64,000 nt of DNA from Podospora comata (lineage: Eukaryota; Ascomycota; Sordariomycetes; Sordariales; Podosporaceae), in contig CP071498.1 in the NCBI GenBank assembly GCA_017354895.1, forward strand, positions 3,100,001 through 3,164,000, in the 5' to 3' direction. Under the pieces are notes generated by a model. It was not told where the DNA came from. It saw only the letters and a program-made list of their open reading frames with translations, and did not search any database. The translations under genes were made by a program, and so were the position numbers. This document shows positions 11,443 through 20,875 of this stretch, in pieces (position 1 is the first letter of the stretch; each line of letters starts with the position of its first letter).

Positions 11443-12891
11443 ATGGCTAGCCCCTTTCTCCGAACGAGGCATACCCTCTCCTCTGCCCTCCGACCCTTTG
11501 CACGGAACCCCACCCCGAGAATCAACCATGCCGTCCCTCGTCGCCCCGCCTCGACTGCTTCCTCCTCCTCCGGTGGCTCCAGTGCAAAGACAGTAGCTAT
11601 CAGCACCGCCCTCGGTACTGCCGCCGTTCTCGGATACTACTACGCAACCGACACTCGTGCCTCCTTCCACAAATACCTCGTCCCCCGCGTCATCCGCGTT
11701 CTCTTCCCCGACGCCGAAGACGCCCACCACGCCGGCACCGCTGCCCTCAAAGCCCTCTACTCCGTCGGTCTCCACCCCCGCGAGCGCGTTCAAGATGGCG
11801 ATGCCACCGGTGCCAAACCCTTGGCTGTCAACGTCTTTGGCGTCGAGCTGTCCAACCCAATCGGCATCTCCGCTGGTCTCGACAAGGACGCTGAAATTCC
11901 CGACCCTCTGTTTGCTCTCGGCGCCGGTGTTGTCGAGGTAGGCGGCATCACGCCCCTTCCGCAAGAAGGAAACCCCAAGCCAAGAGTTTTCAGAGTTGTG
12001 TCTACCGATGGGTTGATCAACAGATATGGTCTAAACTCCAAGGGTGCTGACGCCGTGGCTGCGCACCTGAGGGAAAGACTACGGACATTTGCCCGGAGCA
12101 TTGGTTTCACGGAAAAGGAGATGCTTGACGGGGAGGCGGGAGTTCCGGTGGGCAGCTTGAAGGATGGGCGCTTGCTGTGCGTGCAGATTGCCAAGAACAA
12201 GAAGACAGATGAGAAGGATGTGGAGGCTGTGAAGAAGGATTATGTCACTTGTGTCAACAGGCTGGCACCATACGCCGATGTGCTGGTTGTCAATGTCAGC
12301 AGTCCCAACACTCCTGGCCTGAGAGATTTGCAGGCTACCGGCCCATTGACTGCGCTGCTGAGCGCCGTCGTGGAGGAGGCGCAAAAAACCAAGAGAAAGG
12401 TCAAGCCCAGAGTCATGGTCAAGGTCAGCCCGGATGAGGATGACGACAGCCAGATGGAGGGTGTGGTGCAGGCTGTGTGGATGAGCGGAGTGGACGGTGT
12501 TATTGTGGGCAACACAACCAAGAAGAGGACGGGGCTCGTGCCAAAGGGCGTGAGATTGACCAGCCAGGAGCAGAAGAACATCATGGAGGATGGTGGCTAC
12601 TCGGGTCCAGCGCTGTTCAATCAGACGCTGAACTTGGTTGGAAGATACAGAAAGATGCTGGACAGCTATTCGCTCAAGACCGAGGGCCTCGGGGATGCGT
12701 TCAACAAGAATCAAAAGGTCATCTTCGCGACGGGTGGTATCACAAATGGCGACGAGGCTCTCAAGGTTCTCAATGCTGGAGCCAGCGTTGCCATGGTTTA
12801 CACCGGGATGGTCTATGGTGGGTCCGGCACTATCACGCGGATAAAGAATGAGATGCGGGAGAAGTTGGCTATCGAGGACAAGAAGCAGTGA
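11443..12891 (+). CDS. pyr-1: Dihydroorotate dehydrogenase, class 2, mitochondrial
   Basis: Intronless, 482 residues. It catalyses the quinone-linked oxidation of dihydroorotate to orotate, the fourth step of pyrimidine synthesis, on the inner mitochondrial membrane. The N-terminus is basic and Ser-rich, followed by a membrane helix (about 51-68), as in class 2 enzymes. FMN and substrate sites are visible: NPIGISAGLDKDAE (138-151), STDGLINRYGLNS (187-199), NVSSPNTPGLRDLQ (284-297, with the catalytic Ser), then FATGGITNGDEAL and YTGMVYGG near the end. A basic insert near 250-265 (KNKKTDEKD) is typical of the family. Start ATG at 11443 has a good context (ACCATGG). The symbol follows the Neurospora name for this enzyme. 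Confidence 0.96.
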   Translation: MASPFLRTRHTLSSALRPFARNPTPRINHAVPRRPASTASSSSGGSSAKTVAISTALGTAAVLGYYYATDTRASFHKYLVPRVIRVLFPDAEDAHHAGTAALKALYSVGLHPRERVQDGDATGAKPLAVNVFGVELSNPIGISAGLDKDAEIPDPLFALGAGVVEVGGITPLPQEGNPKPRVFRVVSTDGLINRYGLNSKGADAVAAHLRERLRTFARSIGFTEKEMLDGEAGVPVGSLKDGRLLCVQIAKNKKTDEKDVEAVKKDYVTCVNRLAPYADVLVVNVSSPNTPGLRDLQATGPLTALLSAVVEEAQKTKRKVKPRVMVKVSPDEDDDSQMEGVVQAVWMSGVDGVIVGNTTKKRTGLVPKGVRLTSQEQKNIMEDGGYSGPALFNQTLNLVGRYRKMLDSYSLKTEGLGDAFNKNQKVIFATGGITNGDEALKVLNAGASVAMVYTGMVYGGSGTITRIKNEMREKLAIEDKKQ

Positions 12892-13811
12892 GGAGGAGAC
12901 CGTGAAGGCTGAGTGTAGGTGTAGGATTGTATATATGCATATTGAACGGCCCTTTTGACTAAGCATTTAGCAAAAAGCGATATTAGAAGCGAATGTTTAT
13001 ACCCCCAACCACTTCGTCCGCCTCCGACCGAACATCACAAGTGTCATCAAGTGGGTTACAAGCTGAATGTATGCTAGGGGCGGACTCACCGAGGAGGGTT
13101 GCATAGAGTTTTTACAGTTTGTTTTTGGGTCAACCAACCCGATCGCTTCCAAGTTATCCGATCCAGCGGGCTTGGCACGCATAAAAATGTCACCCCCTGA
13201 CCATGGAAGCGCCAGACTTTGTTCCTCCAAGCTTCGATTCCAAAACTAACGAATCGAATTTTCTACGCCATGCCTCACGTCCGTCGGTCCAGGCCGGTTT
13301 TTCCTTCTGGAAATCATCATCCGGCCTGTGGTTTGCCTGTAGCTTGGTGGAACAGTTACCTTGTGGGTTCGATTCTAGGGAGAATGGGGGTTAGGGGGGC
13401 CGCTGCCATACTTATCGGCCACGCCAGGGGCGCCAATCACTGCGCTCCCCCAACGGCACAAGTTGGTGCAGAATGTGCAGGGGGGGTTTGTTCATCAATC
13501 GGAAGTTGAGGAATGTCTGTGTGCTCTTTGTGTCACAGTGTGTCAGATGAAGTGCGTGCCTGAACATCAGCGCCGTTGGACCAAATAGTTTGGGTGTTGT
13601 GGAATGTTGCGGCACGGTTTTTTTGTTTTTTTTGTTTTTACATCAACTGCCGTTCTCCCAGGTTTTTTTTGTCGCTGTTGATGTTGTTTTGCTCAATCCT
13701 CTTGAATTATTGTCTGGGCGGTGATTTTTGGATGACCTAATAATACTCCAAGCCTTCCAATCATACGATACCCGTCCGTCCAGCTTTGGTAGGCTGTACC
13801 AGCCCAGAAAA
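12892..13811. other. Intergenic region with T-rich tracts
   Basis: About 920 bp without a protein-like frame. It includes pyrimidine/T-rich runs near 13617-13670 (repeated TTTTTTGTTTTT-like tracts), likely the promoter and leader of the gene at 13812. Confidence 0.4.
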
Positions 13812-15377
13812 ATGAAATCCATCATCCCTCGTCCTACAACAACAACCACGAAGACCGACGACGAACTGATCTCTGACAATTGGGGACTCTCGGATGAGGA
13901 GGATCATCTCAAAATGAGCGCTACACCAACAGCAAAGGTTTTTTGGCAACTCACACATTCCAATTCACCAACTTCTGGTCTCGCCAACAAGAGAGCCAAG
14001 CGCAGGAGAGCTCACTCGACGGGTTGCTTCGGCATACCGTTTGATCTGCTCGCCTTCCTGTCCGTCTTTCAACTGGACCCAAACCAAAACAACAACACCA
14101 CCAAAAGGATTCAGTCATCATCACCACCACATTTTGAGTCTGAGAAGGTCGGGGAGGTAAGGAAATCGGCGACATGGCCACTGATCCACTCGGCAAAATC
14201 ACAGGCTGCCCGGGAGGCACGCATGGCAGCGAAGCGCTCAGCGGCCATCGACCGGCAACTTGAACAAGACCGGGAAGTCTTCTGTCGGACGGCTCAAGTC
14301 ATGGTTACTGGTTGCGGCCCGACAAGATGCGAGGGAAAGACTTTGCTTTTTGACCAAATGAGAAAATGCAGCTCACCAGGATCCTCCGACCAGCAACCAA
14401 CAGGGGATCCAGCCACCCAAGTGAGAACCGCGGCCATAAAAGAGATGAAACGAATTCTCTATGAAATCCATGCCCAGGGATCACACTACCATCAACAACC
14501 CAGCCAACAAATCCCACCACCCCTATCAAACCTCCTCCAAACAGCCATCACCCTCCACGATTTACCCCTCGACGAACCCCCCCAAGTCAACCCAGAGACC
14601 CTCGCCTTTATCAACCAAACCACCACCTTGTGGTCTGACCCCCTCTGGACAAACCTCTGCTACACCACTCTCGGCCGCTCCCGCCCATTCATCACCCTCC
14701 TCCTCTCCCTATTATCCCGCTCTTTTACCCCATCATACACCCCCACACCAACCGACCTCTCCCACATCAAGCACTTCTCCTCCTCTGCCCCCCCATCCCT
14801 CCACCGCGAATCCCTCACCCCCTTCCCATCCACCTCCTCCCTCGAATTCGACCTCATCGACCGCGACAATACATCCTGCTGCTCCTTCCTCCGCCGCAAA
14901 ATCTTTAATTTCCTCTCCGCCAACCTCTCCATCCTCATGCTAGTCGACTTGGCGTCTTACTCTCAAGCCCTAGAGGAAGATATCAACGTCAATTACCTCA
15001 GCGAGGCGCTCCGGTCCTTTGAGGGGTTGGTTAACAACAAAATGTTTGCGCAAAACGCCCGCGGGGCGATGATGTTGCTTTTGTGGAATAGTGAGGGTTT
15101 GGAAAAACAGTTGGATGAGAGGCCGTTGGGAGGATATTTTCCTGACTTTAGGGGGAGAAGGGGGGAGGAGAGGGGTTGGATTAGGAAGGAGTTTGAAAAG
15201 GTTGTTAAGAGGGGTAAGTATGGGAGGGATGTGAGGATTCGGGTTGGGGAGCCGGAGGAGGAGGGGACGGTGAGGTGGGTTGTTGGGGCGGTGAAGACGG
15301 GGTTGTTGGATCAGGGGTTGTGTGAGATGGGGTTGGGGAGGGAGGGGGAGGGGAGGGGGTGGTGTCGGAGGGTGTAG
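13812..15377 (+). CDS. Divergent G-protein alpha subunit-like protein (pseudo-G-alpha)
   Basis: Intronless, 521 residues from the first ATG. Residues ~130-510 follow the layout of a heterotrimeric G alpha subunit: AAIDRQLEQD (N-terminal helix), GCGPTRCEGKTLLFDQMR (167-184, P-loop region), LWSDP (273-277) in the helical domain, PSYTPTPTDL (307-316), LIDRD (348-352), ALEEDINVNYLSEALRSFE, NNKMF, LLLWNSEGL (422-430), YFPDFRG (442-448) and VGAVKTGLLDQGLCEMGL at the end. The catalytic and nucleotide motifs are altered: two extra residues in the P-loop, no DVGGQ at switch II, no NKxD (NSEG instead), and the switch I Arg/Thr not recognisable. The TCAT loop is replaced and about 12 residues extend past the usual C-terminus. 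An N-terminal Ser/Thr/Asn-rich extension of ~130 residues is added. It therefore probably does not cycle GTP normally. The frame is fully open, so it looks expressed rather than dead. The extent of the N-terminus is uncertain. Confidence 0.75.
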   Translation: MKSIIPRPTTTTTKTDDELISDNWGLSDEEDHLKMSATPTAKVFWQLTHSNSPTSGLANKRAKRRRAHSTGCFGIPFDLLAFLSVFQLDPNQNNNTTKRIQSSSPPHFESEKVGEVRKSATWPLIHSAKSQAAREARMAAKRSAAIDRQLEQDREVFCRTAQVMVTGCGPTRCEGKTLLFDQMRKCSSPGSSDQQPTGDPATQVRTAAIKEMKRILYEIHAQGSHYHQQPSQQIPPPLSNLLQTAITLHDLPLDEPPQVNPETLAFINQTTTLWSDPLWTNLCYTTLGRSRPFITLLLSLLSRSFTPSYTPTPTDLSHIKHFSSSAPPSLHRESLTPFPSTSSLEFDLIDRDNTSCCSFLRRKIFNFLSANLSILMLVDLASYSQALEEDINVNYLSEALRSFEGLVNNKMFAQNARGAMMLLLWNSEGLEKQLDERPLGGYFPDFRGRRGEERGWIRKEFEKVVKRGKYGRDVRIRVGEPEEEGTVRWVVGAVKTGLLDQGLCEMGLGREGEGRGWCRRV

Positions 15378-15480
15378 GTGGAAATCAAGGGGGAATGTAA
15401 TGATGATATGACGTGACGATATGGGTAATGGTTCGGGTATTTTGGTTATATAAAAAGAGCATTCTGTTTTGCTTGCCCCA

Positions 15481-17602
15481 CTATCTCCTCGTATCCAAAA
15501 CAAATTTGAGGTCCTGGCCGGTGTCAGAGTACCGGACATGGTATTTGCGGAGCAGAACTCACATCAATAGACTCCTCTCCCGGAGCTTGGTCATCAAGTG
15601 ATAGCTGAGCAAGGCGTTTCTTGCGCTCTTGTATCTTCAAGATTTGCTTGAACCCGACATGTATTAGCTTCTATTCTTCAGTCAGCGACGAGGAAGCGTA
15701 CCGGCTCAATCGTTCCTTCCGTCACATACCTAAGAATCTTGACCGGCCGAGTCTGGCCCATCCTGAGCACTCGGGCAACAGTGAGGAGCTTGGAGGAGTA
15801 CCCTGTTGTGGAACTGGTTGGAGATCGCGCTGGAGAAGGACTACCGGAAACCGGTGTAGATGCACCACTTGACGTCACAGATACGCTCAGAAGGCTGTTT
15901 TTGGTCGCCAAAGATGGTTGAGACTTTGAAGTGACCAACAACTGCCCGCACAGAGGGCACTGTTTGGCCCCACTGAGAGATAAACTGAAGTTCTCATCCA
16001 TACAGCACAAGACGCATGAGTCGCCCCCGGTCACCTCTAGTTCTCTCAATTTCGACCGATTACGAGGCCGCTGGTGCTGATTTGAGGTGACAAAAGTCCC
16101 ATGATTGCAAAGCATCCGAAGCTTTTGCGCAGTCTGGAAGAGGATGTTGAAGCTCTTCAACTCAGACTTCCCGCAAGCCTGCCGTTCATACTCGGCTCGA
16201 CAATCATCCAGAATGGCTTCGTACGCTGCAGTCTTTTCGGGAGAACGGCTTATCAAAACCGTCTCAGTGGTGGATGGTGGCAAGTCGAGCAAGGTCTCCG
16301 TTCTTCGCAGACACATTGTGTTGAAGAGGAGCTTGAGATTTCGAAAAGACTCGTCCATAGTTGGATCGTTGCGGATAGGATCAACGATCAGCCTATCGAA
16401 CGTTTTGGCATCTGACAGGGGCCCATTTCGCAGGAAGTGGAGCAGTGATCACAGGTCTGATAGGCTATTCTGGATGGGAGTCCCCGTAAGACACCACCTC
16501 CGTTCAGCCTGAAGCGAGTGAGCTGCTTTGAAGATGACAGTGTCGAAATTCAGAATACAGTGGGCTGCGTTTCATATATCAGTTACTCCATATAGACTGC
16601 CGGATGGTATGAACTTTTGGTCCCACAAACCTTCATCAAGAACCACCCTGAACCAATGTTTCTCTTGCAACAGTCGAGCCTTGTTCCAGTCTGCTGAGAG
16701 GGTACCATATGTCGTAAGCACCGCCTCATACTCAGACAGGGAACTGCTTGACTTCAACCGATTAGCGCCGTGAAAGACGTGAACTGACAGTGTTCCCGGA
16801 TAGAAGTGCCTATAGTATTTAGTTCTGTGAGTACCAGTGCAAGCCTAAGAGTGACCAACATACTTGTTAATTTCAGCGACCCAATTATCGACAAGTTCTA
16901 TTAATAGATGTGGGTTAGCCAACTAAGCTGAGCCATATCCTGATTCCAGAGGGTACTTACAGTCTAGAGGGAAGGACCACCAAAGTGCCCGCTTTCTGTC
17001 GGGAAGGGTGCTCAGTATCATGCTCTTTAGTACTTTTGAACACCAGTCCATCCTCTTTTGCGCAGACGACTGCACCTAACATGGTCAAGGTCTTTCCAAG
17101 TTCCATGACATCGGCAAGAATACCGCCCAAGCCCGTGAATGATAGTTGTGGTAGGATTCTAACGGACTTTAGGTCAGCAGGTGACAGGAGAGGAAGGCCA
17201 TGTCTAGGATGGGTCTCATACTTGTAATCGAGAAGTCCTCACAGCTCGTGATCTCTTTTCTGACAATAGTCAATCTCTTCCCTACGTATAATGAACGTTA
17301 TGCCTCTAATATGATGTCTGCCAGTGCCAGCTGTTATTTGTGTAACATAAAAGCCTGCGTGATCATGTAAAAACTAACGATTGAAATGTGGTGACCATGT
17401 AATTCCTCGTGATCCGGGTTATCTCAATTGCTTCGAAACTGACTTTATACAGGGAAGTGTCATCCAATGACCCGAGAATCTTATGGATGTGAGTAGACAC
17501 TTGGGTAGCTGAGTTCGTCTTAGGACGGGGCCCTATCAAGTCTCTGAGATCTCTCCTTGCCCCATCTGGGTAGAAGGCGCCTTGAAAGTCTTGATGGATC
17601 AC
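15481..17602 (-). pseudogene. SNF2-family helicase (RAD5/HLTF-like), degraded
   Basis: On the minus strand the pieces of an SNF2 ATPase appear in order: an N-terminal fragment at 17602-17379, GGILADVMELGKTLTM (motif I), VLTTYGTL, VVLDE joined by a GT-AG intron to AHCILNF (restoring DEAH), RRWCLTGTPIQNSLSDL (motif III), MCLRRTETLLDLPP, a Cys-rich patch (SCVLCC, CPLCG) and VARVLRMGQTRPVKILRY (motif VI), then a spliced tail ending at 15481. The linker GYSSKLL runs directly into VARVLRMGQ, so roughly 100 residues of the second motor lobe, including motifs IV and V, are missing in frame. Motif I has Glu for Gly (GGA to GAA would do it), and an in-frame TGA lies near 17245-17265 where the N-terminal region should be open. 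The 5' end stops abruptly against an oppositely oriented fragment. I judge it a pseudogene; remaining splice sites are good. Confidence 0.75.
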
Positions 17603-17996
17603 ACACTCAGATTGGACGAGAGAAATAACGATGACAAGACGCCTCTGGAAGTGGAGAAAGAGATGAGCAACCTCACCGCTGTTTCACTTCTGGTTGAATA
17701 TGGTCGCGCTGATATCGGTGATATGACGATAAACGATGAGCCAGATGAAGACAAACTAAATTACTGCACGTGTAACGGTATTAGCTACGGGACAATGGTG
17801 GCCTGTGATGGGGCAGAGTGTCAAAGGGAGTGGTTTCGCTTGGAATGCGTGGGTTTAAAACACGAGCCTAAGGGCTCCGGAACTTGATTTCAAGTTTTAA
17901 TCTCCATGCTGGCTATCTGGGTAAGAGAAGGGCTAACCATAACAAACAGCGAAATGGTATTGTGATGAATGCAAGGAGCGGATGGCGGATATGTAG
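17582..17996 (+). pseudogene. Ankyrin plus PHD-finger protein fragment
   Basis: The frame starting near 17582 reads an ankyrin-like piece (DDKTPLEVEKE, TAVSLLVEYGRADIGD) and then an ING-type PHD finger: YCTCNGISYGTMVACDGAEC (about 17762-17821), REWFRLECVGL, and, after a gap with an in-frame stop, KWYCDECKERMADM ending at 17996. PHD fingers of this kind read histone H3 tails. The second part could be reached only through an intron whose donor I cannot find as GT; the sequence after CCTAAGG reads GCTCCG. Upstream ankyrin repeats and any start are missing: the fragment abuts the truncated 5' end of the SNF2 pseudogene on the other strand. It looks like a broken gene end. Confidence 0.6.
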
Positions 17997-18621
17997 ACTT
18001 TTTATACCGTCGAATGTACCTAGTTGGCTCTACATTCGAAACCATTATATGTATCACAACAGGTCTGAAAAGAAAAGCGCCCGAAGCAGGGGAAGCTGCC
18101 TCCCATAATGTACTCTGCTTATCAATTGTCAGACGTTGATACATCGATTCTCACCTCGGAGTCAGGTCGATACCGATAGGCAAGGTACCTATCTCATGAA
18201 GACATGAGGTGGTCAATTCGCCGATTGAAGGGGGGCCTGTCGTAGGAACGGGACTTCTGGATTCAATGCATGACCACCTCGGTGAGTGGTGCTTGGAAGT
18301 TCCGGTACGAACCTGCCGTCTAAAACAGGTCCCGCGTTTTTACGCCCGCGGAAGACTCCGTCAAATGTTTATTTCAGGAGAGGCAGGCGCGAAATCTTGA
18401 ACACGGCCGAAATGCCAGAGTGATGTAAAGTAGTGACAGCCGTCATCGCAGGTGACAGACAGCCCGGCAGCTCCTCAGTTCTCTGGGTACAGATTTTGCC
18501 CCGATTGCCCATCTGCCAGCTCGTTCATGTTCTGCCATCCAATCTCTTCCATCCGTCAATCAAGCTCCTCAATCAACCCAACTTCAACCATTGCTTTCAA
18601 CCATCGTCTTCAACCATTGCG
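17997..18621. other. Intergenic region upstream of the secreted protein gene
   Basis: About 625 bp with no recognisable gene. The final ~150 bp are pyrimidine-rich (CAACCATTGC, CAATCTCTTCC runs) and look like a fungal 5' leader. Confidence 0.4.
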
Positions 18622-19404
18622 ATGCTCAAGCTTTTGCTCCTCCTGATCGGCGCCACTGCCGCCGCTGGTTTCCCAGATGCGGGGATACCGAAGGCAGTTG
18701 ACATCACCTCTACTGGTAAGAGATCCAAATTTGGTTGAACTTGCATCTGTGCTTCGTTTTGTTTGACTGATATTATGCGGTTCATAGCTGTCTCCTTCAC
18801 TTGGGAGTCCTCTACCATCTCCCAGTCAACTTCGACCGACTTGACTTCCTCTTCCATCTCCCAGTCAAACTCGACCGACTTGACTTTCTCTCAAGCTGTT
18901 CCCACCGGCACAACTGCCCGTCTCTCTGCTTCCGCCAATCCGACCGCCAGTCAGTACGTCCCCACCCATCCGACCTCCACCCAGACCACTCCGGTGGAGG
19001 TTGACCCCGGCAGACTTTGGGTTTTGTACCGCAGAACCTTCATGTCGGGAGATCCCGGCTGGACATACCTGTGCTACTACGACATCTTCGAGTCCCATGT
19101 GAGCGTGAAGTACTTCAACCCTTGCCATCCGTACAACGCAACATTGCATCTTGGTACCGGCTCGGAATGCGACGCTGGATATCAGATGCCTATCCCGCAA
19201 TTTGACATCGGATTCAACCCTTTCGGCGTGAATACAAATTGTTCCTACCATCCAGACGTCAACCAGGTTGTTTGTGATCAGGGCCATTACCCCTGCGCCG
19301 TCTTCAGCCACGACAACTGGGTACACTGCATAGAGGACACCGACAGTCCAAATTATAACGCCTATTTCAGGATCCAGTGTGATTACTTTCCGGTCATGAC
19401 GTAG
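18622..19404 (+). CDS. Small secreted Cys-rich protein of unknown family
   Basis: Exons 18622-18715 and 18788-19404 give 236 residues. A clear signal peptide (MLKLLLLLIGATAAAG, cleavage near 16-20) is followed by a Ser/Thr-rich stalk (about 35-95) and a C-terminal domain with paired cysteines in contexts such as LCYYDIF, FNPCHPYN, SECDAGY, TNCSYHP, VVCDQGHYPC, HCIED and IQCDYF. There are several N-glycosylation sequons. The stalk contains a 39-bp tandem duplication. I do not recognise the domain; the architecture (signal, glycosylated stalk, disulfide-rich globule) is that of a cell-surface or effector-like protein. It sits alone among decayed genes and transposon debris, a setting often seen for fast-evolving secreted proteins (inference). 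Confidence 0.75.
18815..18892 (+). repeat. 39-bp tandem duplication in the Ser/Thr stalk
   Basis: The motif CCATCTCCCAGTCAA starts at 18815 and again at 18854, and the following bases stay nearly identical for 39 bp. It encodes two near-copies of a 13-residue unit containing TISQSTSTDLTSS and SISQSNSTDLTFS, so the array keeps frame. Confidence 0.85.
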
Positions 19405-19922
19405 TGATTGCGGACGGATAGCTATGGATGGTAGAAGGAGGTCTTGTTTGAAACTGCAAGCTTGTGTATGATATGAGGCCACAAGGTGGATTTTGGAGCA
19501 AAACTCGACATCTGAGCTCATGAAATGAAATGAAATTGGCCTTACAGACATTTGTCAAATGTGATGTCTACAATGTGTGGAAGAATGTGCTACCCCACCC
19601 CACTCAGCCCTCCGACCTCTGCCTGGTGAGAGTGGCGAAGGCCACGGCCTACGGCCCTACCTTGATTCGATTTGCGCATGATGATGGCTTCAGTGGTGGG
19701 AACTGGGTGTCTGAGCTCGTGACTTGGCCGACCAAGAACCATGATGGTGTGCACGAGCACTCCAGGTAACCCCGCAGATTTTCCCTCATTAACATAACTA
19801 CACCTACACCAAGAGAATATATGGTAGCGTTGGACTTGCCCCGTAAAACAACCGGTCAATATCTCAGGGATCAGCAGCCACATAGGCAATGTCGAAATCC
19901 ATCGACACCCACCACCACCACG
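19405..19922. other. Intergenic stretch before the transposon relic
   Basis: About 520 bp without a convincing gene. The left end of the Tc1/mariner-like element probably lies in here, but I could not find its terminal inverted repeat. Confidence 0.35.
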
Positions 19923-20875
19923 ATGGAAATCAACGCTCTTATCAACCACAACGATATTGACACGTCACCCATAGCCGAGCGCTTCTACCGGCTCCAATTG
20001 GCAAGGCAACAACAGCCACACTGGCACTTGAAGGCTCACAGGGCTCCAGAGCTCCCGCGTAAGCAAAAGGTAGCCATATATATTCCTAACCCTCTTCAAT
20101 TCTTACTGACTAATTAATTGGCCACAGATTCAAATACGTGCCTTGCGTGAAGACGCCTATATGTCCTACGCGGCTATGCGCGAGGCCACTGGCGCGTCGG
20201 ATAAGCAGATCCAATATACCCTCACTACACCGTTGACCCCGCGAACTAACCGTCGTAGCCGGAAGCCCTCGCGGTTTACCGACGAAGAGAAGGACCGTAT
20301 TACTCGCTGTCTCAATGACGACCCTATCGCTCGCAAGCTCAGTTAGCTAGATTTAAAGCTGTATTTGGATTTAACCACTGGAAGGATGCGTCCTTCACCA
20401 TAGCTGTAAGAATAGCCGGCTTCAGTCGTTAGGTCCTACCGCGGAGGATCAAGCTTAGCGCCTAGCACCGAGCCGAACGACTGGCATTTGCCCGTGAGCA
20501 ATTAGGACTTCGGCTTCGTCCGGAAGACTGGGAATACGTGGCCTTCAGTGACGAGACCTGGGCTACTAATAACCCGACATGGAAAAGAAAGTTTACTTTA
20601 CACAAATTAAAGATATCGAGGCCTGGGCTACTATTCGGGAAAAGTCTCACGGTTGGATGTTTTAGGGTATAGTATGTGGGTGTGAAAAGGCTGGCTCTTT
20701 TGTGTGGGAAAAAGGATATAGTAGGATTAATAGCGAGAAGTGTTAGAGCTATATTATCCCTGTTACCTGGGGTTTTATGATAGAGAAAAGAGTATAGAGT
20801 AGTTCTGTGGTTTTTTAACAGGATAATGCCTCTCCTTACTCTTTAAGGCAACCAGGGCTTACATTGGAAGGTTAG
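19923..20875 (+). mobile_element. Tc1/mariner-like DNA transposon, degraded
   Basis: The transposase starts near ATG 19923 and has a probable intron (about 20071-20128, GTAGCC to CCACAG). It continues through IRALREDAYMSYAAMREATG and GASDKQIQYTL, a helix-turn-helix region, then RFTDEEKDRI. Further on, other frames give FSDETWATNNPTWKRK (first catalytic Asp), SHGWMFWGI and QDNASP (second Asp), which is the Tc1/mariner DDE/D order. Several stops and frame changes interrupt it from about 20345 on, and the second half is AT-rich, as expected after RIP. I did not find the terminal inverted repeats or target TA duplication with confidence, so the ends given cover the coding relic only. Confidence 0.7.

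Noticed and set aside
11437-11964. Minus-strand open frame of 175 codons inside the dihydroorotate dehydrogenase gene
   Set aside because: It is an antisense shadow with Gly/Val/Glu-rich composition and no domain; the plus frame is a complete enzyme.
16572-16640. SNF2 DEAH box destroyed (reads VVLDEG)
   Set aside because: A GT-AG intron directly after DE joins to AHCILNF, so DEAH is intact in the spliced product.
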